From Peptoniphilus equinus (GTDB lineage: Bacteria > Bacillota > Clostridia > Tissierellales > Peptoniphilaceae), in NCBI RefSeq assembly GCF_027921445.1, contig NZ_CP115667.1, forward strand, positions 930,001-994,000: a stretch of DNA of 64,000 nt. Direction: 5' to 3'. The position numbers were made by a program, and so were the translations under genes. Positions 26,873-34,756 of the stretch are shown piece by piece. The notes below the pieces were generated by a model that was not told the DNA's origin, searched no databases, and saw only the letters and a list, made by a program, of their open reading frames with translations. How positions within the stretch are numbered: position 1 is the stretch's first letter; each line of letters opens with the position of its first letter.

Positions 26873-27076
26873 TTATTTGTCTGATTGAAATTCATAACCT
26901 ACGATTTCTTCAACAGCTTTCAGCGGAACAACTCCCAATCTTGGATTTGAATAGAAGGAGTAGCCTTTTTCAACTAGTCTTTTTTTTGTTTCTCGGATGA
27001 TTTTTACAGCAGTGTAATATTTAAAACCTTTCGCAAGAAGAAAGTCTTTGGTAATTAATTCTGGAATATCTACCAA
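26873..27076 (-). CDS. DUF3173-like small protein
   Basis: 67 residues from a TTG at 27076. The phrases KGFKYYTAVKIIRETKKRLV and GYSFYSNPRLGVVPLKAVEEI match the DUF3173 family of short, probably DNA-binding proteins next to ICE integrases. The start is odd: AAGGAG lies 12 bases upstream, and the intervening ATG opens a 5-codon frame (ATG AAA AAC TTT TGG TAG). One extra T in the T run would fuse that ATG to the gene. So this is a TTG start, a frameshift in a homopolymer, or a tiny leader. Confidence 0.75.
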   Translation of the reverse strand: MVDIPELITKDFLLAKGFKYYTAVKIIRETKKRLVEKGYSFYSNPRLGVVPLKAVEEIVGYEFQSDK

Positions 27077-27428
27077 AAGTTTTTCATACTCCTTTCTTTA
27101 GTTTTTTCAATCTCTCTAAATCCCTAAGGAATCATAGATATATAGTCTTTGTTTAGCTATATTCTCCGCTCATGCTTATGACCGGTCACACCTATCGCCT
27201 GCGACGCTTTTAACGCTCGGACTGTAGCTATGCGAAAGTATCATTATAACGTTTTGAGAGATTTTTTATGTAATTATCAAGGTCCTTAAATTTAAACAAT
27301 ATAAAATCATTTAATTTAATTACAAATTAATTATATCATCACATTAATTAACTTTAAAGTATTTTTTAATTTAAAACTAACTTTTTCTTCATTAATACTT
27401 TATATACTACTCATAAAGGAGAACCTTT
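27077..27428. other. 352-base control region between int module and XRE regulator
   Basis: Divergent intergenic region. An 8-bp inverted repeat AATCTCTC (27109-27116) / GAGAGATT (27256-27263) brackets a relatively GC-rich 140-base core that could fold. The part next to the XRE gene is nearly pure A+T with repeated TTAATT motifs. It probably holds the promoters for both directions, but none is clear. Confidence 0.4.
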
Positions 27429-27968
27429 ATGGAAAACACCAAAAGAGAACATATACTATTGCGTATAGGTCAAAATATTAGATCATATAGGAAACAGAAG
27501 CATTTAACTTTATATGAGTTAAGTGAAAAATTAAATATATCTCATGTTACAATTCAAAAATATGAAACCGGTAAAATAGAACCTAATATTACCATGCTAT
27601 TGGAAATTGCCAATGCATTAGATGTACAACTTTCAGATTTGCTGAATATTGATGTCAACATCAAAGTGACGATCCCGGAAAATAAAATTAAAAATGAATT
27701 GGATGATATTAACGAAAAATTGTCCTTTTTATTAGCTAATTTTCATATCAATATTCCTAATACTTCAGATACCGGAACGACCATAAAAAAACTCAATCAA
27801 TTACTTGAGCTAATCGGTTGTCAGATTGTCATTATTAATAATCAGACGTTCTTAAAAACGTCTGAAAAAGATTTGGCTATTTCAGGTGAAGACATACGGT
27901 CTATGTATAATTCCATAACGGAATATTTAAATTTTTCCGTGACGTCGTTTAAAAATAAGTATAACTAA
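27429..27968 (+). CDS. XRE-family helix-turn-helix regulator
   Basis: 179 residues with AAAGGAG before the ATG. The HTH_3 domain occupies residues 10-67: LRIGQNIRSYRKQKHLTLYE, LSEKLNISHVTIQKYETGK and LEIANALDVQLSDLL. The C-terminal ~100 residues are unique and may dimerise or sense a signal. It is transcribed away from the integration module, in the position usual for ICE immunity or excision repressors. It is a candidate to bind the TTCCATGGAA palindromes found before other ICE genes. Confidence 0.9.
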   Translation: MENTKREHILLRIGQNIRSYRKQKHLTLYELSEKLNISHVTIQKYETGKIEPNITMLLEIANALDVQLSDLLNIDVNIKVTIPENKIKNELDDINEKLSFLLANFHINIPNTSDTGTTIKKLNQLLELIGCQIVIINNQTFLKTSEKDLAISGEDIRSMYNSITEYLNFSVTSFKNKYN

Positions 27969-27981
27969 CTATGGAGAAGCT

Positions 27982-28065
27982 ATGAGTTTATTATTGAATG
28001 TGGATTATTCGGAAAATAGGGCTTCCGTTCTTGGAAGTCCTAGTAGTTGGGTCACAACATTATAA
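27982..28065 (+). CDS. Possible 27-residue peptide
   Basis: A short frame 13 bases after the XRE gene, with GGAGAAGCT before the ATG: MSLLLNVDYSENRASVLGSP then SSWVTTL. Directly after it comes a hairpin terminator (28064-28090). The spacing and SD suggest translation with the XRE gene. Nothing is recognised in it. Low confidence. Confidence 0.3.
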   Translation: MSLLLNVDYSENRASVLGSPSSWVTTL

Positions 28066-28090
28066 GGACTGTGAAAAACACAATCCTTTT
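28064..28090 (+). terminator. Terminator after XRE gene
   Basis: AAGGACTGTG-AAAAA-CACAATCCTT with one mismatch, then TTT. Confidence 0.7.
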
Positions 28091-28180
28091 TGGATAAATA
28101 ATCTTCCTTCGCGTGTATGAAATAAAATGGTATGTGGCCGGTCTCGCTCAGTATTAAAAAAATTAATTAAAGCCTTTCTA

Positions 28181-28214
28181 TACTATTCCATGGAATAGTA
28201 CGGTGTGATATAAT
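28181..28214 (+). promoter_or_regulatory. 20-bp palindrome overlapping the J-domain gene promoter
   Basis: TACTATTCCATGGAATAGTA (28181-28200) is a perfect 20-bp palindrome. TATAAT follows at 28209-28214, so the palindrome covers the -35 position. Its centre TTCCATGGAA recurs before two other ICE genes. Confidence 0.7.
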
Positions 28215-28236
28215 TTTTTAAAAGGAGGGAATCCGT

Positions 28237-29133
28237 ATGATATTTTTTTTAGCGACCTTTATGTTTATTCTTCTATCACCATTTATTTTTATAGGCTTAC
28301 TAACCGTGACGTTAACGTTTGAATTTTTAGGCTGGGCGATCATTAAAGCAGATTATTTATTGGCCGGATATATTGGGATGTTCCTTGGACTGGTCTTAAG
28401 TTATGTGGCCAATGCCCAACACGATATCTTGCAACTTGTACTATTGTCCGGAGTTGTTACTTGTTTATTCTATGCTAAAATCATTATTCCGTTTGCAAGA
28501 CGACATTATACTCTTGCTTGTGTTTCAAATTTGATAGTTACCATTTTTGGAACAATGTTTGTTGGCAAGGTATTTATTTCCGAATTTCCTCATGACACTT
28601 TTTTAAATTATCCTGTGTTTCGTTTTTTTGATGAATTAAAATTTCTAAATGTAGGAATTACTTTTCTATTATTGTTCTACATAATGTACTTTGTCTTTAA
28701 CTATAGAATGGTGACGATCTATGACTATCCGATTCCTGATTTAGCATTATTAGGAAAAGATATGATTGAATCTAAACTATTGAGAAAAAAACTGACTCAC
28801 CACGATGAGAAGTTTGATTACACTAATCAGTCTTATTCTGATTATAATGACACTCATACAAACCAATCTGACAGCGGTTTTTATGACGAAGGTAAAACAA
28901 CGTCTCAAACACATTCAGATTTTTCCTCCCCTACCTACTCAAACGAATACATAAAAGCTTGCTATACTTTAGGTTGTGAACCTGAAGATGAATTTGAAAT
29001 GATTAGAAAGCGCTACAAGTATCTGTTGAAAAATCTCCACCCGGATAAAAATAATGATCAAGCATCCACGGAGTATGTTCAAAAATTAAATAACGCTATG
29101 GATTACATTCAAAAGCATTATCCGAATACTTAA
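28237..29133 (+). CDS. Membrane-anchored J-domain (DnaJ-like) protein
   Basis: 298 residues with SD AAAGGAGG. The N-terminal ~160 residues hold about five hydrophobic segments (e.g. FLATFMFILLSPFIFIGLLT, LAGYIGMFLGLVLSYVA, VGITFLLLFYIMYFVF). A Ser/Thr/His-rich linker (about 190-235) follows. The C-terminal ~65 residues are a J domain, YIKACYTLGCEPEDEF then IRKRYKYLLKNLHPDKNNDQ, with the HPD triad at 268-270. J domains stimulate Hsp70 ATPase, so this protein should recruit host DnaK to the membrane. It lies in the ICE behind a palindromic operator, with its own terminator. The role in conjugation or host manipulation is inferred. Confidence 0.85.
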   Translation: MIFFLATFMFILLSPFIFIGLLTVTLTFEFLGWAIIKADYLLAGYIGMFLGLVLSYVANAQHDILQLVLLSGVVTCLFYAKIIIPFARRHYTLACVSNLIVTIFGTMFVGKVFISEFPHDTFLNYPVFRFFDELKFLNVGITFLLLFYIMYFVFNYRMVTIYDYPIPDLALLGKDMIESKLLRKKLTHHDEKFDYTNQSYSDYNDTHTNQSDSGFYDEGKTTSQTHSDFSSPTYSNEYIKACYTLGCEPEDEFEMIRKRYKYLLKNLHPDKNNDQASTEYVQKLNNAMDYIQKHYPNT

Positions 29134-29135
29134 AA

Positions 29136-29164
29136 AAGAACCTCCTTGTGCGAGGTTCTTTTTT
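29136..29164 (+). terminator. Terminator of J-domain gene
   Basis: AAGAACCTC-CTTGTGC-GAGGTTCTT followed by T residues. Confidence 0.9.
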
Positions 29165-29270
29165 AACTTCCAAAGAGCCAAAAGGTTTGTTATAACGAAA
29201 TTCAACTTGGCATTATATGTTAAAACATATTTTTCTTTTTATTTCCTATCAGTTTCAATGATTTTATTTT

Positions 29271-29924
29271 TTACATGTCTATGCCTTTAATCGCTTTATC
29301 ATAAATGAAATCGATGAGCGTATTATCTCGGTCGTACGTATAATAGTCGCTGAGTAATGTGTTAAATTCTATAATGTGCTCAATGGGAATACTAATAATA
29401 CCGTTGCCTTGTTTGATCATTTCCTTATTAGCAATGAGCATAGCAGTACGCTTATTGCCATCCCAAAATATTTGCGCCTTCATAAGATACAGCATAAGAC
29501 GGATACACCGATTGGTATTTGGTTCCAGTTGTGTTATTTCTTCCAACTGCGTTTTGATGGTCATCTCGTCCGGTAATGGCGGAATATAATTGGTGCCTGA
29601 AATACCTACTTGACCGGTTCGAAGTTTTCCCCATGTCAAAGCTTCATCTTTTGAAACTTCAGAATGTATTCGACAAATGTAGTCGAGTGTCAGCGCGTCA
29701 TTAATGGTTGAAAGCACTTCTTGCCAACCATGTTTTAAATTTAAAATAGTATTGACGTCTGCAATATCGACATTTTGTATTTTGAGTTTTTCGTAAATAG
29801 CATACGTCTCAGGAAATGTAATATTAATACCTTCTAAGTTGGCACTTTTCCAAATGGCATCTATAATATTTCTCTTGGCAAGAAAAATATTTTCTTTCTG
29901 CGTCATAGTGTACTTATCTTTCAT
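29271..29924 (-). CDS. Fic/DOC-fold protein with degenerate catalytic motif
   Basis: 217 residues from the ATG at 29924 (SD AAGGTGG). The Fic core reads KAQIFWDGNKRTAMLIANKE instead of HPFxxGNGRxxR. The catalytic His is replaced by Gln151 and the Pro by Ile, while the anion-binding GNKR is kept. Active Fic enzymes transfer AMP or another nucleotide-linked group to a hydroxyl and need the His. This subfamily is therefore either inactive, uses other chemistry, or acts as a binding protein. The gene is alone on the minus strand, with TTCCATGGAA directly before its ribosome site. Confidence 0.8.
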   Translation of the reverse strand: MKDKYTMTQKENIFLAKRNIIDAIWKSANLEGINITFPETYAIYEKLKIQNVDIADVNTILNLKHGWQEVLSTINDALTLDYICRIHSEVSKDEALTWGKLRTGQVGISGTNYIPPLPDEMTIKTQLEEITQLEPNTNRCIRLMLYLMKAQIFWDGNKRTAMLIANKEMIKQGNGIISIPIEHIIEFNTLLSDYYTYDRDNTLIDFIYDKAIKGIDM

Positions 29925-29933
29925 TTGACCACC

Positions 29934-29943
29934 TTCCATGGAA
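29934..29943. promoter_or_regulatory. TTCCATGGAA palindrome before the degenerate fic gene
   Basis: Perfect 10-bp palindrome starting 10 bases upstream of the start codon and abutting the ribosome site. It is one of three copies in the ICE. Confidence 0.55.
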
Positions 29944-30478
29944 ATAATATATCATGACTACTGATATTTTCTATCTAAATTGTAACATGAATTTTGAAAA
30001 TGAAAACCGCATCCATCTTCACACTTCTCAGGCCTGATTCCTCCTTCAGAGAAAATCAGCAAGCAAGTGGTATGGATAGCCAAACCGTTGCTTGGTGTGA
30101 TAAATCCCACACCCTTTTTCTCTCTCATCTAAAAAAACGCGACGAGATTTTGTCGGGGAATTCCCCTTGCCCCTTTTCTACTTTTAAAAAAATCTGAAAA
30201 AATGAAAACAAAATTCTCAAGTTCATTTTGTTTTTTTATCAACAGTAGACAAGAACGTGAGCGTTCTTTTTTATTCTTCGAAAATAAAAACCGCATCCGC
30301 CTTCACCCGATCGCCACCATGGGGCGCTTCATTTTTGTCGAAAAGCGGTTATAATTTTCTAGATGATGAACATTCCTTCCGTTGCAATGCTACTCAGTAA
30401 CGTTCAGCTTCGCCAAATACTGCATGATCTTTCAGCGTCGACACAACATAAATGTGAATGAAGGAATGCATAAAAAAA
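29944..30478. other. 535-base noncoding region next to relaxase; possible ICE oriT
   Basis: An imperfect direct repeat AAAACCGCATCCrYCTTCAC occurs at 30003-30022 and 30287-30306. CAAGCAA / TTGCTTG and GGTGTG / CACACC inverted repeats lie between about 30,058 and 30,112. AAGAACG-TGAG-CGTTCTTTTTT (about 30251-30271) is a plus-strand terminator-like hairpin. No gene is seen. Its position beside the relaxase gene and its repeats make it the best candidate oriT of the ICE, but no nick sequence could be assigned. Confidence 0.45.
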
Positions 30479-30506
30479 GAAGGTAGCGGATTTTCTTCGC
30501 TACCTT
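30472..30506 (-). terminator. Terminator of relaxase operon
   Basis: AAGGTAGCG / CGCTACCTT (30480-30488, 30498-30506), with seven T residues following on the minus strand. Confidence 0.9.
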
Positions 30507-32266
30507 TATCTTGACTTATCTTGAGAATAATCTTTGTCCATAAAGAGACTGGCGTTCTTTTGAATTTTCTTAAGAAGCGTGACATCATATTTAATCTGAC
30601 GATTTTGATCATAGAGATCAGTAATGCGCAGATTAAGTTTTTGTTTTTTTAAACGCAGTTCTTGAAATTTTTCTACATCAGCAGATTTTTTTGAAAGCGC
30701 TATTTGCGTATTTAAAATTTTAATTTCAGCTTTTGACGCTTCAATAGTTTTCAAATTCTTCTGAATTTTTTCTTCAAAGTTTTCAATGCAAGGTTCAATT
30801 TCTGCAAAGGAATGAAGGTTGTATTTTGTAATTTGCTGTAAGTTATTCATGATGGTTGTAATATTATTGGTGGTTGCCCAACTTTTAAAAGCCTTGGAGT
30901 CTTTTAAATCGCCGTCAATAATCTTGCCAATTTCTTTATAGTTAAGTCCGACATCTTCTATACGACGCTTAATGTTCTCGAAAGTGTAATGTGTTCCAAC
31001 AGTATTCGGTTCACAAATAATGTAACCCGACATACCTTTGACATGAAATTTCAAGACACCGTCATCTACCTTATAACCGTAACCCTTATTAGCCATACGC
31101 TTTAAAAAATCTTCCATAGATTCTGAATAGCGAATCATTTTGTCGATGGTAAATTTCAAATTGCTCAACTCTTTGAAGTTTACGTATGGTGTATCCTCTA
31201 CTTGCTTTTCTGCAAATTTCATTTTTAAAACGTCCAGCCGGCACGATCGATCAAGTTTTTCATCGCTACACTGAATAAATGTCTCGCCGTCTTGGTATAA
31301 AAATGTATTTGTCTCATGATTAATTTTATAACCTAGGTCTGACATGAGTTTTTCAAACTCACTAAAACTCGTAGCGTACTCTACCACACTTTTTATATCA
31401 GCCTCGACTTTTTCTTTTGCTTCGTCAAATTTTTTATCAAAAAATTTAATGGGAATTTCCTGCGTTACAGATTCGATTTTTTGTACTCGCTCTTCAATTC
31501 GTTCTTGAATTCTTTCGCGCGTATAGTCTGCGCCAAGCGTTTTTTCCCGGCATCGAATAAATTTCTCTTGTCCGGGAAATTTAAATGCTAAATACTTTCC
31601 TTTATCACGAACCTCTACTTTTAACGCTTCCATGAAACTTAAAAACTTTTGGTAGTTGTCCGCCTGTTGTATACAATAATCAATCGCGGCGATGAGCGTT
31701 GCTTTCCAAGATTGTCCCATTTTGAAATTCATATTTTCAAAATAAGAGCGAGAATTTTTCGCAGTGTAGGCCAAGTTACTTTCTTTTTTTTGTTGTTGTA
31801 CTTCGGGAATGTTTGTCAAGCCGTGAGCTTGGCATATTTTATCTGATAGCGCTTGTATAATAGGAACATCTTTCGTCACGTCATAGCACTTCCCTGTCAC
31901 AAACGACACATTGTTAAAAATGATATGGTTGTGAATTATCCCGGAATCAATATGTGTCGTTAGTACGTACTGATACTTATTTTCAAGGTACTCATTACAA
32001 AATTCTCGGCCGACACGATGCGCTTCTTCCACAGATATATGATCTGTCGGATTGAATGACTGAATGATATGCCGTGCATAATTAGCTCCTTTGACCTGTT
32101 TTGTTTTCCAAAAGATTCGTTCATCAATAAATTGACGACCTGCTCTTTTCTCATTGCATCCATAGGTCGATATGAGTCCAAACTCACCGACCTTATCCTT
32201 TCGACAAATATAGTCTATGGATTGTTGCACGGTGAATTTAATGGGATGAATTTCAGTGTATGCCAT
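30506..32266 (-). CDS. Relaxase (MOBP-type mobilization nuclease)
   Basis: 586 residues. The N-terminal relaxase domain (about 1-200) has Tyr in QQSIDYICRKDKV and the metal-binding triad in THIDSGIIHNHIIFNNVSF (HxD...HNH). This nicks oriT and stays bound to the transferred strand. The C-terminal ~350 residues contain three related modules of about 70 residues around phrases KYLAFKFPGQEKFIRC, NTFLYQDGETFIQCSD and GVLKFHVKGMSGYIIC, then a coiled-coil. These repeats are probably DNA- or partner-binding. It follows mobC by 2 bases. Confidence 0.93.
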   Translation of the reverse strand: MAYTEIHPIKFTVQQSIDYICRKDKVGEFGLISTYGCNEKRAGRQFIDERIFWKTKQVKGANYARHIIQSFNPTDHISVEEAHRVGREFCNEYLENKYQYVLTTHIDSGIIHNHIIFNNVSFVTGKCYDVTKDVPIIQALSDKICQAHGLTNIPEVQQQKKESNLAYTAKNSRSYFENMNFKMGQSWKATLIAAIDYCIQQADNYQKFLSFMEALKVEVRDKGKYLAFKFPGQEKFIRCREKTLGADYTRERIQERIEERVQKIESVTQEIPIKFFDKKFDEAKEKVEADIKSVVEYATSFSEFEKLMSDLGYKINHETNTFLYQDGETFIQCSDEKLDRSCRLDVLKMKFAEKQVEDTPYVNFKELSNLKFTIDKMIRYSESMEDFLKRMANKGYGYKVDDGVLKFHVKGMSGYIICEPNTVGTHYTFENIKRRIEDVGLNYKEIGKIIDGDLKDSKAFKSWATTNNITTIMNNLQQITKYNLHSFAEIEPCIENFEEKIQKNLKTIEASKAEIKILNTQIALSKKSADVEKFQELRLKKQKLNLRITDLYDQNRQIKYDVTLLKKIQKNASLFMDKDYSQDKSR

Positions 32267-32268
32267 AA

Positions 32269-32643
32269 TTACACCTCTTTTATAGAATTATCTTCGAATT
32301 GACTGCGGATCGCATCAAGTGCATCTGATAATTCCACAATATTTTGTCGCATCGCCAAAACAGACTGAACGTCATCGTCATAAATACCTTCTGATTGATT
32401 AGCTCGACGCGCAATTTGATTTAAATTATTTCCCATTTGAGACAGGTGAATTTGAAGATTTCGAAAAACGCTCATATCGTAATGGATGTTGACGATTTTA
32501 GCGTGACTTAAAAGATATAATACAAGATTGGTGCGATTCACGAATGGACTTTTTGCAAAGACGCCTTCAAACAATTTCCGTTCGTTCTCAGTCATCCGCA
32601 AAAACAATACTTTATTTCGCTCTCGGTGGCTATTAGAAGACAT
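32269..32643 (-). CDS. mobC: MobC-family relaxosome protein
   Basis: 124 residues from the ATG at 32643, with AAGGAG 7 bases upstream; the longer frame to 32694 crosses a terminator. RNKVLFLRMTENERKLFEGV is a ribbon-helix-helix-like N-terminus. LSQMGNNLNQIARRANQSEG is the diagnostic MobC segment. The protein helps the relaxase open oriT. It is the first gene of a two-gene relaxosome operon. Confidence 0.9.
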   Translation of the reverse strand: MSSNSHRERNKVLFLRMTENERKLFEGVFAKSPFVNRTNLVLYLLSHAKIVNIHYDMSVFRNLQIHLSQMGNNLNQIARRANQSEGIYDDDVQSVLAMRQNIVELSDALDAIRSQFEDNSIKEV

Positions 32644-32684
32644 AATTAACTCCTTTCTATCACTTTTGTTTTTCTTCAAATAAA

Positions 32685-32726
32685 AAAAGAGCATATCAGG
32701 CCATAGAACCGCCTGTATGCTCTTTT
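32685..32726 (-). terminator. Terminator between second fic gene and mobC
   Basis: AAAAGAGCATA / TATGCTCTTTT outer stem and CAGGC / GCCTG inner stem. It ends the operon coming from the helicase genes. Confidence 0.85.
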
Positions 32727-32795
32727 AAATCTCCAGCTATACAAATGTATTCACTTTCTCTTAGAGACCCCTTAGAAAGGACTTTAAAAGCCATT

Positions 32796-33569
32796 TTAAA
32801 GTTCACGATCATGTTTTAAATGTCTCTCATGATCAATTTCTTTTTTATAATCCATAAGACGATGTGCTTCCAGCTGATAAATCAACGCCATAAAATCATG
32901 TAAGCTGTCTAAGCTCTTACCTTTGCTATAACGATCAAGACTGGAATAATATCGCGACTGCATGTCCACAGGAATAGAGATGGGAAGAAAGTTATTTTTC
33001 AATAACTCATAATTCATTAAAAGACGTGCAGTCCGTCCATTGCCATCCGCAAAAGGATGAATGCGCACAAACTCGGCATGGATAAAGGCCGCACATTCAA
33101 TAGCATTCGTGTGCGTTTCACGATATTGAACCTCCTCGATGAAGCCTTTCATCTGCTCTCGCACCCGTGTCCAGTCCGGCGGACTAAACGAGGCGCCCGT
33201 AATACGTACATTAGCTGTCCTATAGAGACCCCCTTGAAAAATATTTTGAACGACACGTTCATGAATATCTTTAACTTTGTCTTCTGTCATGGCTTCACCG
33301 GTTTGAATCAGGTGCTTAATATACTGAAAAGCTCGGGCATGATTGGTGACCTCATAAATGTCGCGAAGTGTTTTACCACCCACGGTAAGCCCGTCTACCA
33401 ATACGGTCTTGACTTCGTAGATACTTAACGTATTGCCTTCCATTTTGGTAGATTCGTGAGTAAAGCGCAAGTCAAAGTCTGATTCAAAACTCGCTGTTGT
33501 GATATGAGACAGATACTGTTTATTGTTTTGAACAGTATCTCTTAATTTGAATAATTCATCTAAATTCAT
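32796..33569 (-). CDS. Fic family protein with canonical active site
   Basis: 257 residues from the ATG at 33569, with AAGGAG 8 bases upstream; the frame extends to 33656 inside the previous gene. The catalytic motif is RIHPFADGNGRTARLLMNYE with His171. The N-terminal auto-inhibitory motif (S/T)xxxE(G/N) is STKMEGN with Glu44, i.e. a class II Fic held inactive by its own helix. Such enzymes usually AMPylate target proteins. Being in an ICE transfer operon it may modify host or competitor proteins. It is preceded by a 62-residue gene with 1 base between stop and start. Confidence 0.9.
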   Translation of the reverse strand: MNLDELFKLRDTVQNNKQYLSHITTASFESDFDLRFTHESTKMEGNTLSIYEVKTVLVDGLTVGGKTLRDIYEVTNHARAFQYIKHLIQTGEAMTEDKVKDIHERVVQNIFQGGLYRTANVRITGASFSPPDWTRVREQMKGFIEEVQYRETHTNAIECAAFIHAEFVRIHPFADGNGRTARLLMNYELLKNNFLPISIPVDMQSRYYSSLDRYSKGKSLDSLHDFMALIYQLEAHRLMDYKKEIDHERHLKHDREL

Positions 33570-33570
33570 C

Positions 33571-33759
33571 TCAAGACTCCTTGGCATTGGGATTTTTCTC
33601 TTTAAACAGCATTCCCAAAATCTCCATGTCTTCTTTGGTAGCATACTTTCTCGCAAAGAGACGTGCGGTGGAGCGATAACTCATAAGACGATTATATTCT
33701 TTATTGTCCCGCTTCCACTGTTTCGTATACTTACGCTGTTCTTCGGTATATTGACTCAT
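33571..33759 (-). CDS. Small conserved-looking protein upstream of fic
   Basis: 62 residues (MSQYTEEQRKYTKQWKRDNK ... TKEDMEILGMLFKEKNPNAK). The long frame to 33999 begins inside the neighbour; the ATG at 33759 has AAAGGGG 7 bases upstream. It is highly charged and predicted helical. Its immediate coupling to fic is reminiscent of small antitoxin partners, but it lacks the S/TxxxE(G/N) inhibitory motif, which the Fic protein carries itself. Function unknown. Confidence 0.65.
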   Translation of the reverse strand: MSQYTEEQRKYTKQWKRDNKEYNRLMSYRSTARLFARKYATKEDMEILGMLFKEKNPNAKES

Positions 33760-33787
33760 AGTAAGCCCCTTTCTGAATAATATTATA

Positions 33788-34747
33788 TCATGCCTGAGCA
33801 GATATTTTCTCCAAACGCTTCTGTGCGTGTTGTTTTTTCTCTTCGTAAGACATGGCTTGCATATTAAACTTATTGAAATAAGTATAAATGTACTCCAGTT
33901 CACTTTGTGCATGCTCAATGGCATCTTGTAGCTGTGGTGTGCACTGGGTGGCAAATTCCAACAATGCTTTGAGATCGCATTTTGAAAACATAACCTCAAT
34001 GATTTTTTGTGTCAAAGGGCTGACCTTTTCCAATACACTCCTTTGAAAATTTGAAAAATCAAACGCCGATGATAATTTATAGTGTGTGAATACAGCCTTG
34101 ACGTTACGTAACAAAGTGTTGAGACTTTCAATGTTGTATCGTCGCTCATCACTTATGAAGGCTAGGCCGTCACGCTCCAGAGGGTCAGCTAAGCCGTAAA
34201 TGAGCTCATTTTTATCCGGAAAAAGTTCATAAAGATGTCCTTTTTTTTCGCCACCACGGTACACCTCTAAAAACTCACACATCGTTTTGTTTGCGTCGTA
34301 AAAGGTGACCAGTCGATTATCGTAAAGATAGTCGAATTTAGCCACAATATCAATTCTCCCTCTATTTACGCCCACTAGAAACTGTGCATCATCGTGATCG
34401 AAATAAATAAGGACTCGTGTCCGTCCATTGCAGGTATCAACTTTAACGGTCTTGACAAATTTATCTTTTTGGATTTTTGTAACAAAATTCTCCAAATCAA
34501 TCTCACGACCTATTTGCTCCCTAAGATCACCGACGATCCTTTCAATATGCTTATCTTTGAGTTTTTGCATATCCTCTACGAAATTTAGAATTTCTGGCGA
34601 AAACAGTTCATAGGATGACGTAACAAAAATATTATACAACTCGTCCAATTGCTCAATACTCTGTAAATCGCAATACACAGCAAAACAAGCTTTAATACAA
34701 ACTTCTGTGTTTTCTTGCAAATTCAGAATAGCTTCTTTCAAGTTCAT
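33788..34747 (-). CDS. Uncharacterised ICE protein
   Basis: 319 residues, soluble, no signal peptide or membrane segment. N-terminal NLKEAILNLQENTEVCIKAC and C-terminal YEEKKQHAQKRLEKISAQ are helical; the middle has a beta-rich section (RTRVLIYFDHDDAQFLVGVN). I recognise no family. It follows the helicase-methylase gene closely (9 bases from its stop, SD-like AGAGA) and precedes the small gene and fic, so it belongs to the transfer/establishment operon. Confidence 0.7.
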   Translation of the reverse strand: MNLKEAILNLQENTEVCIKACFAVYCDLQSIEQLDELYNIFVTSSYELFSPEILNFVEDMQKLKDKHIERIVGDLREQIGREIDLENFVTKIQKDKFVKTVKVDTCNGRTRVLIYFDHDDAQFLVGVNRGRIDIVAKFDYLYDNRLVTFYDANKTMCEFLEVYRGGEKKGHLYELFPDKNELIYGLADPLERDGLAFISDERRYNIESLNTLLRNVKAVFTHYKLSSAFDFSNFQRSVLEKVSPLTQKIIEVMFSKCDLKALLEFATQCTPQLQDAIEHAQSELEYIYTYFNKFNMQAMSYEEKKQHAQKRLEKISAQA

Positions 34748-34756
34748 GAAATCTCT

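Noticed and set aside
27109-27263. Structured RNA or second oriT in the int-XRE gap
   Set aside because: Only 8-bp arms 139 bases apart and no compact fold that I can support.
33571-33999. Longer 142-codon version of the gene before fic
   Set aside because: First 80 codons overlap the neighbour out of frame; only the ATG at 33759 has a ribosome site.
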